A program made the translations under genes and the position numbers. The notes under the pieces are model-generated. The model saw nothing but the letters and a program-made list of their open reading frames with translations. It ran no database searches and had not been told where the DNA came from. Below, piece after piece: positions 1 to 11,239 of a DNA stretch of 64,000 bases; positions within the stretch are counted from its first letter, which is position 1; every line of letters starts with the position of its first letter. The DNA comes from Sarocladium kiliense (taxonomy: Eukaryota > Ascomycota > Sordariomycetes > Hypocreales > Sarocladiaceae). The DNA is taken from positions 2,542,001 through 2,606,000 of the forward strand of contig JAUZTG010000029.1 of NCBI GenBank assembly GCA_030734395.1, in the 5' to 3' direction.

Positions 1-72
1 GTCAGGAACAAGAAGTTGAGCCTGGGCGCCAAGGGCAGCGGCGCTGAAGAGCAGCGCCCACTGAAGCCTCAT
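1..72 (-). CDS. Secreted protein, N-terminal 24 residues only (runs off window)
   Basis: Only the first 24 codons lie in the window; the gene continues to the left. The ATG is at 72 on the minus strand. The start reads as a textbook signal peptide: MRLQ, a hydrophobic core rich in Leu and Ala (WALLFSAAALG), then an AQA-Q cleavage context, so the mature protein would begin near QLLVPD. The product is therefore probably secreted or enters the endomembrane system. Nothing in 24 residues allows a family assignment. The stop-free stretch ends at the window edge, so the gene is truncated by the window rather than broken. Confidence 0.7.
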   Translation of the reverse strand, partial: MRLQWALLFSAAALGAQAQLLVPD

Positions 73-2648
73 GATGGGCTAGGTGTGCCTCGCACGTGTG
101 TTGTGAGTCGATTGAAGGGTGAAGAATGTGCCCAGCACGGGTGGGTGGCTAGCGGTAGTGGTGTTGAAAGAGAGGCAGTATTTGGAAGGAAATTCGGTCG
201 GAATGTGGGCGCGCAGGGTAGGCGAGAGACAGGCACCGCGTGCTAAGAAGAACAAAAGGAATGGCGATGTTGGTTGTTCGAAGTGAATGGAGGAACGAGT
301 GGGAGGGAAGGGGGAAAAGACCGATGGAGTGACTGACGGGTGGATGGTGGATGGATGGCAGCGGATGGGATGGGGATGCATGGGAAGGGGATGGTTTCGT
401 AGGCCGAGAAATCAGAGACCCTGCCACTGTGTCGTTTCCAGTGAGCAGCGTCCCTGAAAGCTGGGCTTTTTAGTGGCTGCTGGTACGTGATGATGGTGTG
501 TGGAGCCCGGCAGCGCAGGGAACAGACGATCGCTGTTTATGCGAATGATGCACCAGCAGGAGACGAGCCATCCATTCAAGCTGTTCAATCTTGATTATGT
601 CCTGCTGGCATGTCATCATGGCTTTTTCCGTGGCCCTCCTGCTTCCTGTTTCCCAACTGTGCTCGCATACGACCAAGGTGAGGTACTAATCTCAGCTCGG
701 CTGTTCGAGGCTTCCCCAATCTCCCGTCTCCCTCGCATGGCTTCTCCTAGTCAACAACACTGTCGCCACCTACGGTAAGGTCAGGCAGTAAAAGTACTGA
801 GAACCTCGTGTTTCTCATCGTCTAGGGAACCTGACCTAACCTGATCCTGATCTCCTTACCCTGCTCGTGACCTGCCGGCCGCTGAAGCTCTAAGCGTTGT
901 AATTGGGTTAGTCACCGTCTACGCTGCTCTAGTCGCGGACAAACGACCCCCAATTGCTTCGCCCCAAAATACGAGGCTTGCTCACGCTCTCGCTCGCGGG
1001 AGATTCGGGCGCTTCTCTTTACTAAAACAGCGTGGTTCGTGTATGTCTGTGTGCCCGAAAGGGAAGTTCCCTCACCTATTTTTTGCACAGCCTGCCTTTT
1101 CCTGCACGAATCGTCGTATCCTAACCTGATATTAAAGCTGAAGCCAGTCCATCTCTGTCCCTGATGTGCATGTTGCGTGCTGCTGGGCGGCCTCTCCGGA
1201 TCCGATCGGGTCGAATTATGCTTTTCGACTTTTCTTTTCGGCCTGCTCCTGCGCAATCATTCTCGTTCCTGCGCAAGTCTTGCAAAATCGCAACGAAAAG
1301 GCGTTGCGTCCAGTATCCACTCCCTGCTAGAAAACTTCGTCCGCTCGTTCTGTAGGTACCTTACCTCGGACCATTCCCACGCGTCCGTCCCGTTGCTAAG
1401 CCTCACCATTTCGCAACACCCATCAAGTTAATTACGAATGACGATCTCCGCCCACAAACCCATGTTTCGAGTTTTCAACCCCTCTCCCTCCCGTTGCGCT
1501 GCTCTTCTCCATCATCGTCGTCACTCGATGGAACGTAACGTCACCAATCACGTGGCTTTCTTGGCTGCCTGAGGTGTCGCATTATGTCGGTTCTTCGAAG
1601 GAAGCAAAGGAAGAAACGTTGGTAACGCTTTGCGTGCCCCGGATTCTTCGGCACATGACGCACAGGGGACTCGGTTGAGCGACAGGGGCACACCTCGTTT
1701 CCGAAATTGTGCTTTGGAGATCAAGTGATGCTACCCTGTATGAGGTGATGAACTCTTCCATTTGACCCAACTCATGATCAACTTCATCTATAACAACCCT
1801 AGCAAACTCTGAAAAAGTGTAATCCGTCACACTCAAGTCTGAAGATAGTATAGCCCTAAACAGACTGGTCCCTGCGTCTAGAACCCGTTGCCGCATTCCT
1901 CACTGTCATTCAGCTGCATGCCTGCAGCACGTCGTATCCAGTCTCGGCCCTTCTCAGTCTTACCTCACCTCACCACATGCAAATGACAACGAGAGCTCAC
2001 TCATCCCTAAGATATCCAAGTGCTGATGAGTGCAAAGCTGACATGAAATTTTCTCAAATAGTCTCTTTCCTTGTGGTTTAGTCAGCCACAGCCCGCCACA
2101 AACCCACAGGTCATTAATCATGCTTGCACAAACATCGTTGTTGTCTTAGACAGTAATAATGAGTGCAATATACCACTCAGTCTAGCCCGTTGGATGTAAT
2201 ACTTCTTTTGATATCTACCTGCCTTGTCAACTAACTACACCAGTCCAATCGCCAACAACCCCTCCTTCTTCATACGGAGACCATCGGAAAGACTACATCC
2301 ATATCCCTGCGTCCGGCGCAACAGGGGCGGGTGGAAGTAATAAAAATCTCCGCTTCTCCTCTCGGATCTTTCCGTGCCATTAACTTGCAAAAGAGCCATC
2401 CTCCACCCGGGAATCATCGTATTTGTCATTTGACTGGGGAAAAAGGGGAGCCCATGTGTGCTATATACCCAGGCAAATTGTCAATCCAAGAAGTAAAGAA
2501 AACGAACAAGAAGGAAAAAAAGGTGAGAGTAATAGACAAGAAATTCTATATGCCAAAGCTTTGTGGGTGGAGGATACGAGAAGAACGTGTGTCCCGTTGG
2601 AATGGAGGAAGAAGCAATGCGCAGGTGTGAGAGGTAAGGACGTGTTGT
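73..2648. other. Intergenic, no supported gene
   Basis: About 2.6 kb between the secreted-protein start and the noxB stop. Several ORFs of 60-114 codons exist on both strands, but none shows a recognisable motif or a splice-compatible extension. A GATGGATGG-rich low-complexity stretch lies near 335-395. The left part must contain the promoter of the partial secreted-protein gene and the right part the noxB 3' untranslated region. Confidence 0.5.
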
Positions 2649-4480
2649 TTAGAAATTCTCCTTGCCCCAGACGAACGAGAACCTGTCACTGATTAGCATG
2701 CATTCTGCATATGAGAAACCTTTTCTTTTCGTCTTTTTTTACTCACCCAGGCTCTGTGTACTTGTTGCAGTATACGTGAAGTGCACTTCCCAATCCCTTC
2801 GGGCCACAGAAGAACACACCCGCCTCTGCTGGACTGTGAAGTTTCCTGATGCCCCTGAAAATCATGTCCCAGTTTGGCCGACCGAAGTTGGTCGGGCTCC
2901 TCAGGCCGGTGATGGTGTCCTTGTCAGCGTTGGCGTCGTTGATCATGATGTTGGTCGCGTCGTCTGCCTTGATCTTGGCCGTCAGGTATGTGTGAATCTC
3001 AATGCGACCCTCCACATCCTGTGCCTCAACGGCGAGGAGAAGAGAGCGGAACCATTCAAAAGAACCGAAGTCACGGCAGATCCAGAAGAAGTATACCTTG
3101 GAAAGACGGGTCTTCTTCTTGGGGTAGTTCATGCGGTACCAGATAGACTTCAGAATCGAGGCGAAGGGAGTGACACCAATACCGGCACCCACGAGGACGG
3201 AGATTTCGTACTTGAACACATCTTCGGAAGCTGAGCCGAAGGGTCCGTCGATGTACACACGGGGGAGCACACGTCGCAGTGCTGGGTCGACACCTGATCC
3301 GCTGCTGTCATTGTTGACACCAACAACCTTGCTAGCGTCACCCTTCTTCTTCCACTCGCAGCCCAGAGCAGTGGACACGGCTGTCGTGAAGTCACCTTGG
3401 CATCGCATGTGGATCGAGATGTAGTCCTCCTCAGGGGCGCTCGTGAGGGTGAAGGGGTGGTACTGCCAGAGGGACACGGCGGGACAACAGAAGAAGATAT
3501 ACTGTCCAGCCTGGGTCTTGGTGTTCTCCTTCTTAATCTGGATTTCGCAGACCTGACTAGGATGCTGGATGACCTTTGAGACGTACGTCTTGTGGCGCCC
3601 ACGGACCTCACGCGCAATACGTTCAGCCAGGTAGCAGAAACCTCCATACATCCAGTATTGCCAAAAGACACCGATGGCAGAAGCGCCGACGCTGGTGCAG
3701 AAGGGAGCCACATCGGGCTGAATCATGCAGAAAGCACCGTGGATGGCCCAGAAGATGAAGAAGACGATGAACATGTGGTGCGTGTACCAGAAGCGCTCAT
3801 AGTTGGCACGGCGCGGCTTCTCAACAGAAGTCAGAACCATGCCCATAAGCGCAATGAGCATCACGTAGCCTGTCCATCCTGGACCAGTTGCGAAGTTGGC
3901 GAGCAGCCAGCCGTAGAAGCCCAGATTGTTCTTGACCGCCACTTGTCCGAAGTTAACCCAGTGAGAGACGGTATGCACCCAGGACCAGAAGACGATGGAC
4001 CAGGCGGTGGTGATGTGGAAAGTGATGTTCTTGTCAAATTGAATGATGCCGTTGAGCGGTGTTTGACGAAGGAGAGAGATGAGCGTGCGGCAAACTGGGA
4101 AGAGGATGATGCCGACATCGACGTGAAGGACGAGGGCTGAGGCACGAGCGGTGATGAAGGTGAAACCAAAGATGCTGCGAGCGGTGGCCAAGCTGTCCTT
4201 CATGGAGAAGTGCACGCAGGCGAAGGCGAAAATCAGGCCGTGAGCCAGCATAAAGACGAAAACGAATCTGTGAGGCGTCAGCTATACCATATTATCCCAT
4301 AAACTCATGCCATGGAACGTACACTCTCCGGTAACCCTCATTGATCATCCACCGATCGAACTTTTCACGTGTCGACAGAGCTTGCTGCTTTTCCTGAGTC
4401 ATCTCGCCCGAAAGCAGCATGCGTGTCAAGGGCGTCCATCTTGACCGCTCCGATGGCTTCTCTGCGCCGTAGTTGTCCAT
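2649..4480 (-). CDS. noxB: NADPH oxidase NoxB (Nox2-type)
   Basis: Superoxide-generating flavocytochrome in internal or plasma membranes; fungal NoxB acts with NoxR/Rac in hyphal and penetration differentiation (family knowledge). Three exons: 4480-4323, 4267-2747, 2682-2649; introns of 55 and 64 nt; 570 aa. Splicing restores GYRRV-FVFVF at the first junction and the family C-terminus FVWGKENF after the second. About 50 cytosolic residues precede the first membrane span, a NoxB trait; NoxA lacks this. Haem ligands fit: H137/H151 and the THH...AIHG pair 13 residues apart. The FAD motif HPFTLTSAPEED, the NADPH loop VGAGIGVTPFASIL and FFCGPKGL are present. The start at MDNYGAE is preferred over an in-frame ATG 11 codons upstream because it fits the conserved N-terminus. 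No broken motif was seen. Confidence 0.93.
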
Positions 4481-6960
4481 TGTAAGAGTGGTTGTCGGCG
4501 TGCGTCGGAACACTTCCCCTCAGGGCCTCCGAGCCCGTGTTCTTGATCGAGGATACCTTCCGGCAGTCTTTCTTTCCACCTGTAGTCTGCTGCGATGACC
4601 TTTTCCTTTCCTTTGTCTTTCTCCCCCTTGATTTCTTCCTTGTGCGATAAGTCTGAGTGATTACACGGTTCGGAACTTCGACGGTGTGATTCAGAGCCTG
4701 CTGATCGGATCGCTAGTTCCCGGGCCGGCGGTGGAAAGTGAATGAGAGGGATGGCGAAAGTCGCTGGTGTGATTACTATGAACGAAGGGAAAGCTGTTTG
4801 TTCCAGCAAACAGCTGGAGTCGAAGCAAAAAATTGGCCGTTAGCAAGGGAAAGAAGGAAACGGAGAGCGGATGGCGCGCGCAAAAGGAGGGAAAGGAAGC
4901 ACTGATGAAGCAAACAGGGGAGAGGGAGGGCCCAAGGTAGCGGGAAAGGGAATGAGCAGATGGCTCAGGGCAGGGCTAGCAGGGGCCGGGGCATGTAAGA
5001 AACATGGGCTGATGTCGAGGTAGATCATACATGGAGTGTTGAATTCAAGCCGAAGGCTGCGTGTTCATCGGGAGATCACCCCTGCACCTTGGATGCCGAC
5101 TAGGTATGGATTGGAGAGAAGGTTCAGATGCGGAACAAACGCATTGCACAATCTGCACGGCAGAGATGCGGGAAGAGAGAAAGCAGTCAGAAAAGGACCA
5201 CGGCGATGCTACAAGAAGACAAAAGAGAGAGGAGAGAAAAGAGGACGGTGGGTATCTGCCCAGGGGCTCTTGAATCTTCTGATGAGAAGGTCAATGCATT
5301 CACCACTGCTCAGGCTCTGTTACCCGCCTGGAAGGCATGTGACTTGGCGGCTCTTTCCTTGGTGAAAAGACTTTGGACAGCACCTGCACCACACTACCAA
5401 GACAATAGATGGGAAAGAGCAATCTGGTCGTTGCTGCCGTTTCTCGTCGTTCGTCCCTCACCACACACCTGTAACGGACCCCTGCCCCAGCCAATAGCTT
5501 CCTCCCATCTCCCCAGTTTCGTGGAGCCGCGATCATTGGCCACAATACTATCTCCAACAAGCCCAATTCTGTTACCATGACCCTTTCCACGATGCATCTG
5601 CGAAACAAAACCCTGAGCGCGTATAGTGATGATCGAGGCAAGGCAGTGTAACTGTCGCAGAGTTAGTTGTCTGCATCCTCCTCCTCACCCAACGATGCAT
5701 ACGGTGCCCAGCTTCATGCCTCACACGGGTGGGTAATCAGTCCATATCAGCCCCCGACACCATCTGAAACGCGATGCGACAGCACCCCATGCTCGCTCTG
5801 TCGCAGAATCTCTCGCCGCGAGCCTACCCCTTACCACCCACAATCCATTTACATACTCATTCTTTGCGCGCGCCTGCGACTTGCGCACCCTGATTCGTGA
5901 GTTGATCGAATGATCTTGGCTTGAACTCCTGGTACAATCTCGTCACAACCCATGTAGTTCGCGCAGCCTCCCCTTCGAGGTTGTAGGAGTTTGGTAATTG
6001 GTGGCTAGATAAGGTAAAGCAGCATACGAATTGGCAACTCCAGGCACATGGTCGCACTGATTGCTCCGGCGGCTCTGCAAAGGGGGGCGGCCCCATGCAT
6101 TCTTGATCGTCACTTTCGTCTGCCGCGTCCCGATCCCGAGACCGTCCTTATTTTGATGACAAAGAATATCTCCGTCAGTTTCTAGATCGCAAGAACAGAC
6201 CACAGGGCATGACTGCCGTGTTCTCCAGACCGGCTAGATCACGGGCCGCTGTCTTGGTGTTCTGAGCTGCTATTGCCCAAATGAACCACATTCAAAAGTT
6301 GTGTAGTTGGCATGAGAAAGCAGGCTCCCTACGCTGTACATACACTGATATTGTTGATGGTCGAAAGGAGCCGGCCTCACAAGTGTCTGAGACTTTGCAG
6401 ACAAGTAGGATTCCCACAGTGGAACGAACCCAAACGCCTTGACGGCGATGCTTACGAAGCTGGCTTCCACGCTCGTCCATAGATCAAACATCACCGATTC
6501 ACCTGTTTCACGACCTCCACTCGCATGTTGCCCTCCGTATTGAGTTCGCGACAAATGTATTCCATCAGCTATCAATGCCTGATCGTCCGCTGTGCCGTCT
6601 TTCCCTGCCACCACTTCCTCCACAGCCACATTCTTTGCCGTGCGCCGCATCTGCTCGGCTTCCCGGCACGCACCGGGAGCGCTACAGAGCCTGCTGCCGA
6701 GGCCAAGAACCACAGTAGAAGTCCGAGACAATATGTCCTGGCTGCCACTGCCGCCCTTTAGGGCATACATCCTCCAAATCATGCTCCCGAAAAGTCCATG
6801 TGATTTCGCCGGTGTCCGCCACCCTCGTTACGGTGAAGAGGTAATGCGTCGAGGAAAGAGGCATGAAAAGAAAACAAAGAGAGAGAGTGAGAGAGAGCAA
6901 TAGCAGTCATCGCCCAACCGTGTCGTGTCATCAAAAGGGAACCCTCCCGGCGCTCGCATG
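4481..6960. other. Intergenic between noxB start and ubc4 stop
   Basis: About 2.5 kb. It must hold the noxB promoter and 5' leader on the 4.5 kb side and the ubc4 3' untranslated region on the other. A polypurine GAGAGAGTGAGAGAG tract lies near 6880-6898. The longest ORF (6270-6782, minus, 170 codons) overlaps open frames on the opposite strand and has no recognisable domain, so I do not call it a gene. Confidence 0.5.
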
Positions 6961-7918
6961 CTAAACCGCATACTTGCGGGTCCACTCCCTGGCCGTCGCC
7001 TCGTACTTGGGACGGTCGTTCTTGTAGACGTGAGCGATCTCAGGGACCAGCGGGTCGTCGGGATTGGGGTCTGTCAACATTGAGCAGATAGACAGGAGGA
7101 CTGCATTTTGTTAGCATGCCACGTCTCGACGTGTATATCGCGGGGACCGTACCTTTAGAGATGGTGAGCGCTGGGCTCCATTGGTCTCGCAGGATATCGA
7201 GGCAGATGCTGCCGTTGGAGTTGATGTTGGGGTGATAGATGCGGGTGGTGAAGTTGACCTTCGGGGGCTTGAACGGGTAGTCGGTTGGGAAATGAATAGC
7301 GAGGAAGAAGACACCACCAGAGTATGGAGAGTCACCCTAATTTCCTGTTAGCAACAATGTCTTGTATCGGCGTTGATCGAATGCAATGAAGGTGTTGCGG
7401 CGCAGTGTCCTCAGACAACCTTGCCAAGCCATCGCATTCGTCGTTGGCGAGGTTATTGGGGGTTGAACATACAGGTCCCATGATTGTAGCTTGCCAGTGG
7501 AACTGTTTACTGCGTTAGCATATCCGGTCTGTCAACGGTTTGCGAGGTCAGCAGCTCGTGCCTGGTCGCGTGCGGCGTGGCTCAGGTGGTTGGACCGATC
7601 GAACTGCTTATCTCGAGGAGGGGTTGCAAACATACCAGATCCTCACCAACGGGTCCTGCAGAGCATGACGACGGAGGGTCACTGTCATGAAAGTCAGCAA
7701 AAGTACTTGACACCTATTCCACACGCCATGTAGTCCTGGATAGCCTCAAGAACTGAAGCAGAGATCGACGAGGTCTTTGTGAAGCGTCAAGACCCCGCCT
7801 CCGCCAGCGCTTCAGCCCCACCTGAGGCCGTCCGGTACAAGAGGCAGCGGAGGGGTTTGCTTGGGCGAACATACCGGCCGAGGTCAGTGAGCTCCTTGTT
7901 GATGCGCTTGAGAGCCAT
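6961..7918 (-). CDS. ubc4: Ubiquitin-conjugating enzyme E2 (UBC4/5, UBE2D class)
   Basis: Transfers ubiquitin from E1 to substrates with many E3s in short-lived and misfolded protein turnover. Five exons: 7918-7875, 7681-7636, 7502-7473, 7336-7153, 7100-6961, with one micro-exon of only 30 nt encoding FHWQATIMGP. Phases agree at all junctions and give exactly 147 aa, the canonical family length. Landmarks: N-terminus MALKRINKEL, SCSAGPVGEDLFHW, the catalytic NSNGSICLDIL with Cys85, the LTDPNPDDPLVPEIAHVYK loop and the end REWTRKYAV. No single exon is a long ORF, so automated ORF tracks miss this gene. It is highly conserved and likely essential. Confidence 0.96.
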
Positions 7919-8370
7919 CTTGTGTGTATGTTATGTGATGAGAGGGAAGAGAAGTCGTCGCGATCGGAGCGAACGGCTGCAAGGCGGATAGGTTAGCGGT
8001 GGGCTCGGGAGGCGTCCTTTCTGAGTGGAATGACGCACTGGAAAAGGGCCTCGCTGGGTTCGCAGCAGAGGATTTCTGAGAAAGTCGTTGAGAAAAAGTT
8101 GCTCAGAGAGCCGACGTGAGAGACTGTCGAAGTGGTGTTTGTAGAAAGAGAGATGCGATAGGCGAAGGTTGGGGTATCGTCGCGAGGCGGAAGAGTTTGT
8201 TGGAGATGGTCCTGCAGAAGAAGCAGCAGTGGATGATGGTGAATGGATGAGGCGGGATTAGTTAGCAGAAAGCAGGAGCAGAAAGTGGGAGGATGGAACC
8301 TGAGAGCGGGTCACAGAAGGAACCTGCCTGAATATTCGGGGCTCGGAAAAACTCGCTGCCTCCGTCGCCT

Positions 8371-8396
8371 CAGCACAGCACAGCACAGCACAGCAC
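8371..8396. repeat. CACAG/CAGCA pentanucleotide microsatellite
   Basis: About five tandem copies of CAGCA (26 nt) upstream of ubc4 and downstream of the glutaryl-CoA dehydrogenase stop. It is a simple repeat with no coding role that I can support. The whole stretch 7919-8984 is otherwise the ubc4 5' flank plus the 3' flank of the dehydrogenase. Confidence 0.8.
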
Positions 8397-8984
8397 CGGG
8401 CCTGTTAGCCAGCCACCACTGACAGCGGGCTAGTGCAGTGGTTGGCATGGCAGTGACTCGCGCGCCTGAGCCACAGCAGCGCCTCGTTCCACGGCGCCTG
8501 ACGCATGTGTGCACCCCTCTAGTCAGTCGAAGCTGGGCGATTGGAGAGCCGTCAAGCGGTACTAACAGTGGCAACGTGTGAAGTTGCATTACTGCTGTTA
8601 ATGAATGTTGGCCACCTCTACCGTTGGGCTCATCTAAGCCTCCCATCGTCTCCCACTTGACACCGGCTGACACACTTGCTCTAGCCATCACCTCAGCAAT
8701 CAAGCCTTGGGCGCCGAGTTGTGCAAATTCTATGGGCAGTGCTGCATATTGGATTATGTGAGATGATGCACCTGTTCGGTGGGATGTGTTGTCTGGTACG
8801 AGTACGAACGATGCCATCACCGACTCCATCAAGCTGCAAATCTCCATCTTGGAGGTATGTGTCGCCATGTGCTTTGCCTTGTAGTCTATACGTCGACAAA
8901 CTCATTTCACACGGTTGTCACTACTCCATTTGGAAGACTGGTGCCCAAGCTCGCTTTCTTTCGCTACCCAATAACGCCCTACTC

Positions 8985-10369
8985 TCACACAAATGCCTGA
9001 ATACCTGTGATTGCACGTCCCAAGATCAAACCTAAAAGCATTGTTAGCAAATACATCGACCGCATTCCACCCAATACGCCACTTACTGTGGATATCACTC
9101 TGTCCTTCGTACGTCTGTGTCACGAACAGGTTCGCCACGTGTCTGCCAATCCCGTACTCGTCGCTCACTGCGTTGCCACCAAAGACCTCCTGCAGCACTC
9201 TCGCATTGTTCAGCGCGGCATCGCAGTTCTGTCTCTTGACCATGCTGATCATTTCTGGTGTGGCCTTGCCCTCGTCCTTAAGACGACCAACCTGGATGGC
9301 TGCGAGTGTTCCGTAAGCGGCAGCTGTGGAGGCATCTGCCAGCTTCTTCTGCACCAGCTGGTACTTCGCCAGCGGGTTGTTCTTGAACTGCCGGCGTTCA
9401 AGTGCGTAGGTGCGTGTTCGAGCAATGCAGTCCTCGAGGGCGCCCATGACGCCAAGAGCGATGCCGTAACGCGCACTGTTGAGGCAGCTGAAAGGTCCGC
9501 GAAGACCTTCGACCTCGGGGAACATGTTGGCTTCGGGGACGGGGCAGTCCTCCATCTGAATCATACCCGTGATGCTTGCTCTTAGACCGTTCTTGTTCTT
9601 GATCGCCGGTGTTTCGAGAGTACCAGGTGGGCAGTCCTTTCTCTCAATCAGGAAACCCCTGATCTTGCCAGTCTCCTGCAGCTTTGCCCACACCATGAGC
9701 ACGTCTGCAATGGGACTGTTCGTAATCCATGTCTTTGCACCGCTCAACGCGTAGTAACCTTTCTTCGTCGGATGCGGTCGTGCTGTGGTCTCCATGCTGC
9801 CTGGATCGCTACCGTGGTTCGGCTCGGTGAGGCCAAAGGCACCAAGAAGTTTTCCCTTTGCCATGGCGGGGAGGAACTTCTCCTTCTGCTCTTCGGTACC
9901 AAACTCGTGAATTCCACCCATCACAAGGGATGATTGGACAGACATGCCCGACCGGTAGCCACTGTCCACACGCTCGACTGCGCGGGTGATCAGGCCACCG
10001 GCAACGGTAGACACGCCTGCGCATCCGTATCCTTCGAGGTTGGCACCGAGGAGACCAAGTTCGCCCATCTCTTCAAGAATCTTCTGATCGTACGTTTCGT
10101 CGCGATAGGCCTCTGCCTCAGTTAGCTTCTTCTTCTCGTCTGTAGAAATGCTGAGGATACCTACGTAAAACCCTGGGCAGCATCCGTTCCTGACAATACC
10201 GTTCGGCAGTCTCCGCAATGGCCAGCTCCTCCTCAGTCAGTAAGTTGTTCGACGCCAGGGGATCTTCCCAATTGAAGACGGGACCATTGGCTGAAGCAAA
10301 GGTCCTGACAGCAGTAGGCCGGCGCAGGCCAAGCTGCCTCGGAGCGCGTCTTAGAATTGGGCGAAACAT
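8985..10369 (-). CDS. Glutaryl-CoA dehydrogenase, mitochondrial
   Basis: FAD acyl-CoA dehydrogenase that oxidises and decarboxylates glutaryl-CoA to crotonyl-CoA in lysine, hydroxylysine and tryptophan breakdown. Exons 10369-10165, 10112-9087, 9031-8985; introns of 52 nt (branch GCTAAC) and 55 nt; 425 aa. The N-terminus MFRPILRRAPRQLGLRR is Arg-rich without acids, a mitochondrial presequence. Landmarks: FNWEDPL, RYCQERMLPRVL, GLLGANLEGYG, FGLTEPNHGSDPGSM, GAKTWITNSP, YALERRQF, EVFGGNAVSDEYG and TYEGQSDIH, whose Glu is the expected catalytic base. The C-terminus after splicing is SLILGRAITGIQAFV. The last intron falls within the SDIH-S codon and both flanks match the family. Other acyl-CoA dehydrogenases are less likely, given the YEGQSDIH and LGRAITGIQAF signatures. 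Confidence 0.92.
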
Positions 10370-10566
10370 GGTGATGAGAACTTGCTTGTTGTTGAAGCCA
10401 ACATCGGCTTTGCGAAAGCTGACCCCACGAAATAGATACACCACGCAGCGCCAGCCTCGGCTTAGGAACCGGAGCGATGTCGGTGCTCCACAAGCAGCCA
10501 GCGGTGACTAAATGAAGTCATTCAACCTCCGAAGAAACCCGCGCTGGGGTTCCCCATATTTTGGGG

Positions 10567-10601
10567 CCCCCACTAGCTGCTGCGCTTCTGGGAGGTGGGG
10601 G
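10567..10601. promoter_or_regulatory. Inverted CCCCCAC / GTGGGGG pair in GCDH-COG0523 divergent promoter
   Basis: CCCCCAC at 10567-10573 and GTGGGGG at 10595-10601 are perfect 7-bp inverted arms about 200 bp upstream of the glutaryl-CoA dehydrogenase start. GTGGGG fits the CreA/Mig1 consensus SYGGRG in both orientations. Binding is inferred only from the match. A second G/C hairpin (GGGG-TT-CCCC, then GGGG) adjoins it at about 10546-10566. The rest of 10370-11239 is the shared upstream region of the two genes and shows no supported ORF. Confidence 0.3.
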
Positions 10602-11239
10602 TCTCGACTTATAGGGGGCGTTGGTGAGTCCTTGGAAAGTTGAGAAATGAAGTCGAGAACACGTTTGGGAACTGGATGGGGGTCATCGACATACGAGTGC
10701 TTGTCTTGCACCCATGTTCAAAGGCACTCAGCTGTACCCAGTCCCGGAAAGATGGCTAATTGTCTGTGCCTCCCCTCTCTTCCTTAGAGAAGGTCCATGT
10801 TGATGGGCACCCGTCCGCGTGAGTTTGCTTAGAAATGACGATGCTCTATTGGACTATTGTGAAGGCCTCACTAGTCTTTATGGCTACTTGATTCTTCGGT
10901 CATTCATTTGTCTTCAAGAAAGTGGTAATCGGAGCACCCTGATGGGCCAGCGCTGTGCATGGGACACCCGGATGGCCCACCAGCCAGCTCGCTACAGCAA
11001 CTGTAATCAGATGCGAATAGCCTCTCTACACGATAAGTCTGACGAGGAGGACCTTGAAGGTTAGGCCGGGTAAGACCATAGTGCTTGCACGCAATTGAGA
11101 CGCACAATGGTAAACTCTCTTAATAGAAGAAAATACTTAAGGTGGAAGCGGCCGTCTCAGGGCAGTTTATCCTCGAAGACTTGTTAAAAAGCGAGACTTT
11201 ACAAAACAACACTGCCAGGTTTCTTGACCAGAAGTTACT

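Noticed and set aside
6270..6782. 170-codon minus-strand ORF between noxB and ubc4
   Set aside because: No motif, overlapping open frames on the other strand, no splice partner; probably ubc4 3' flank.
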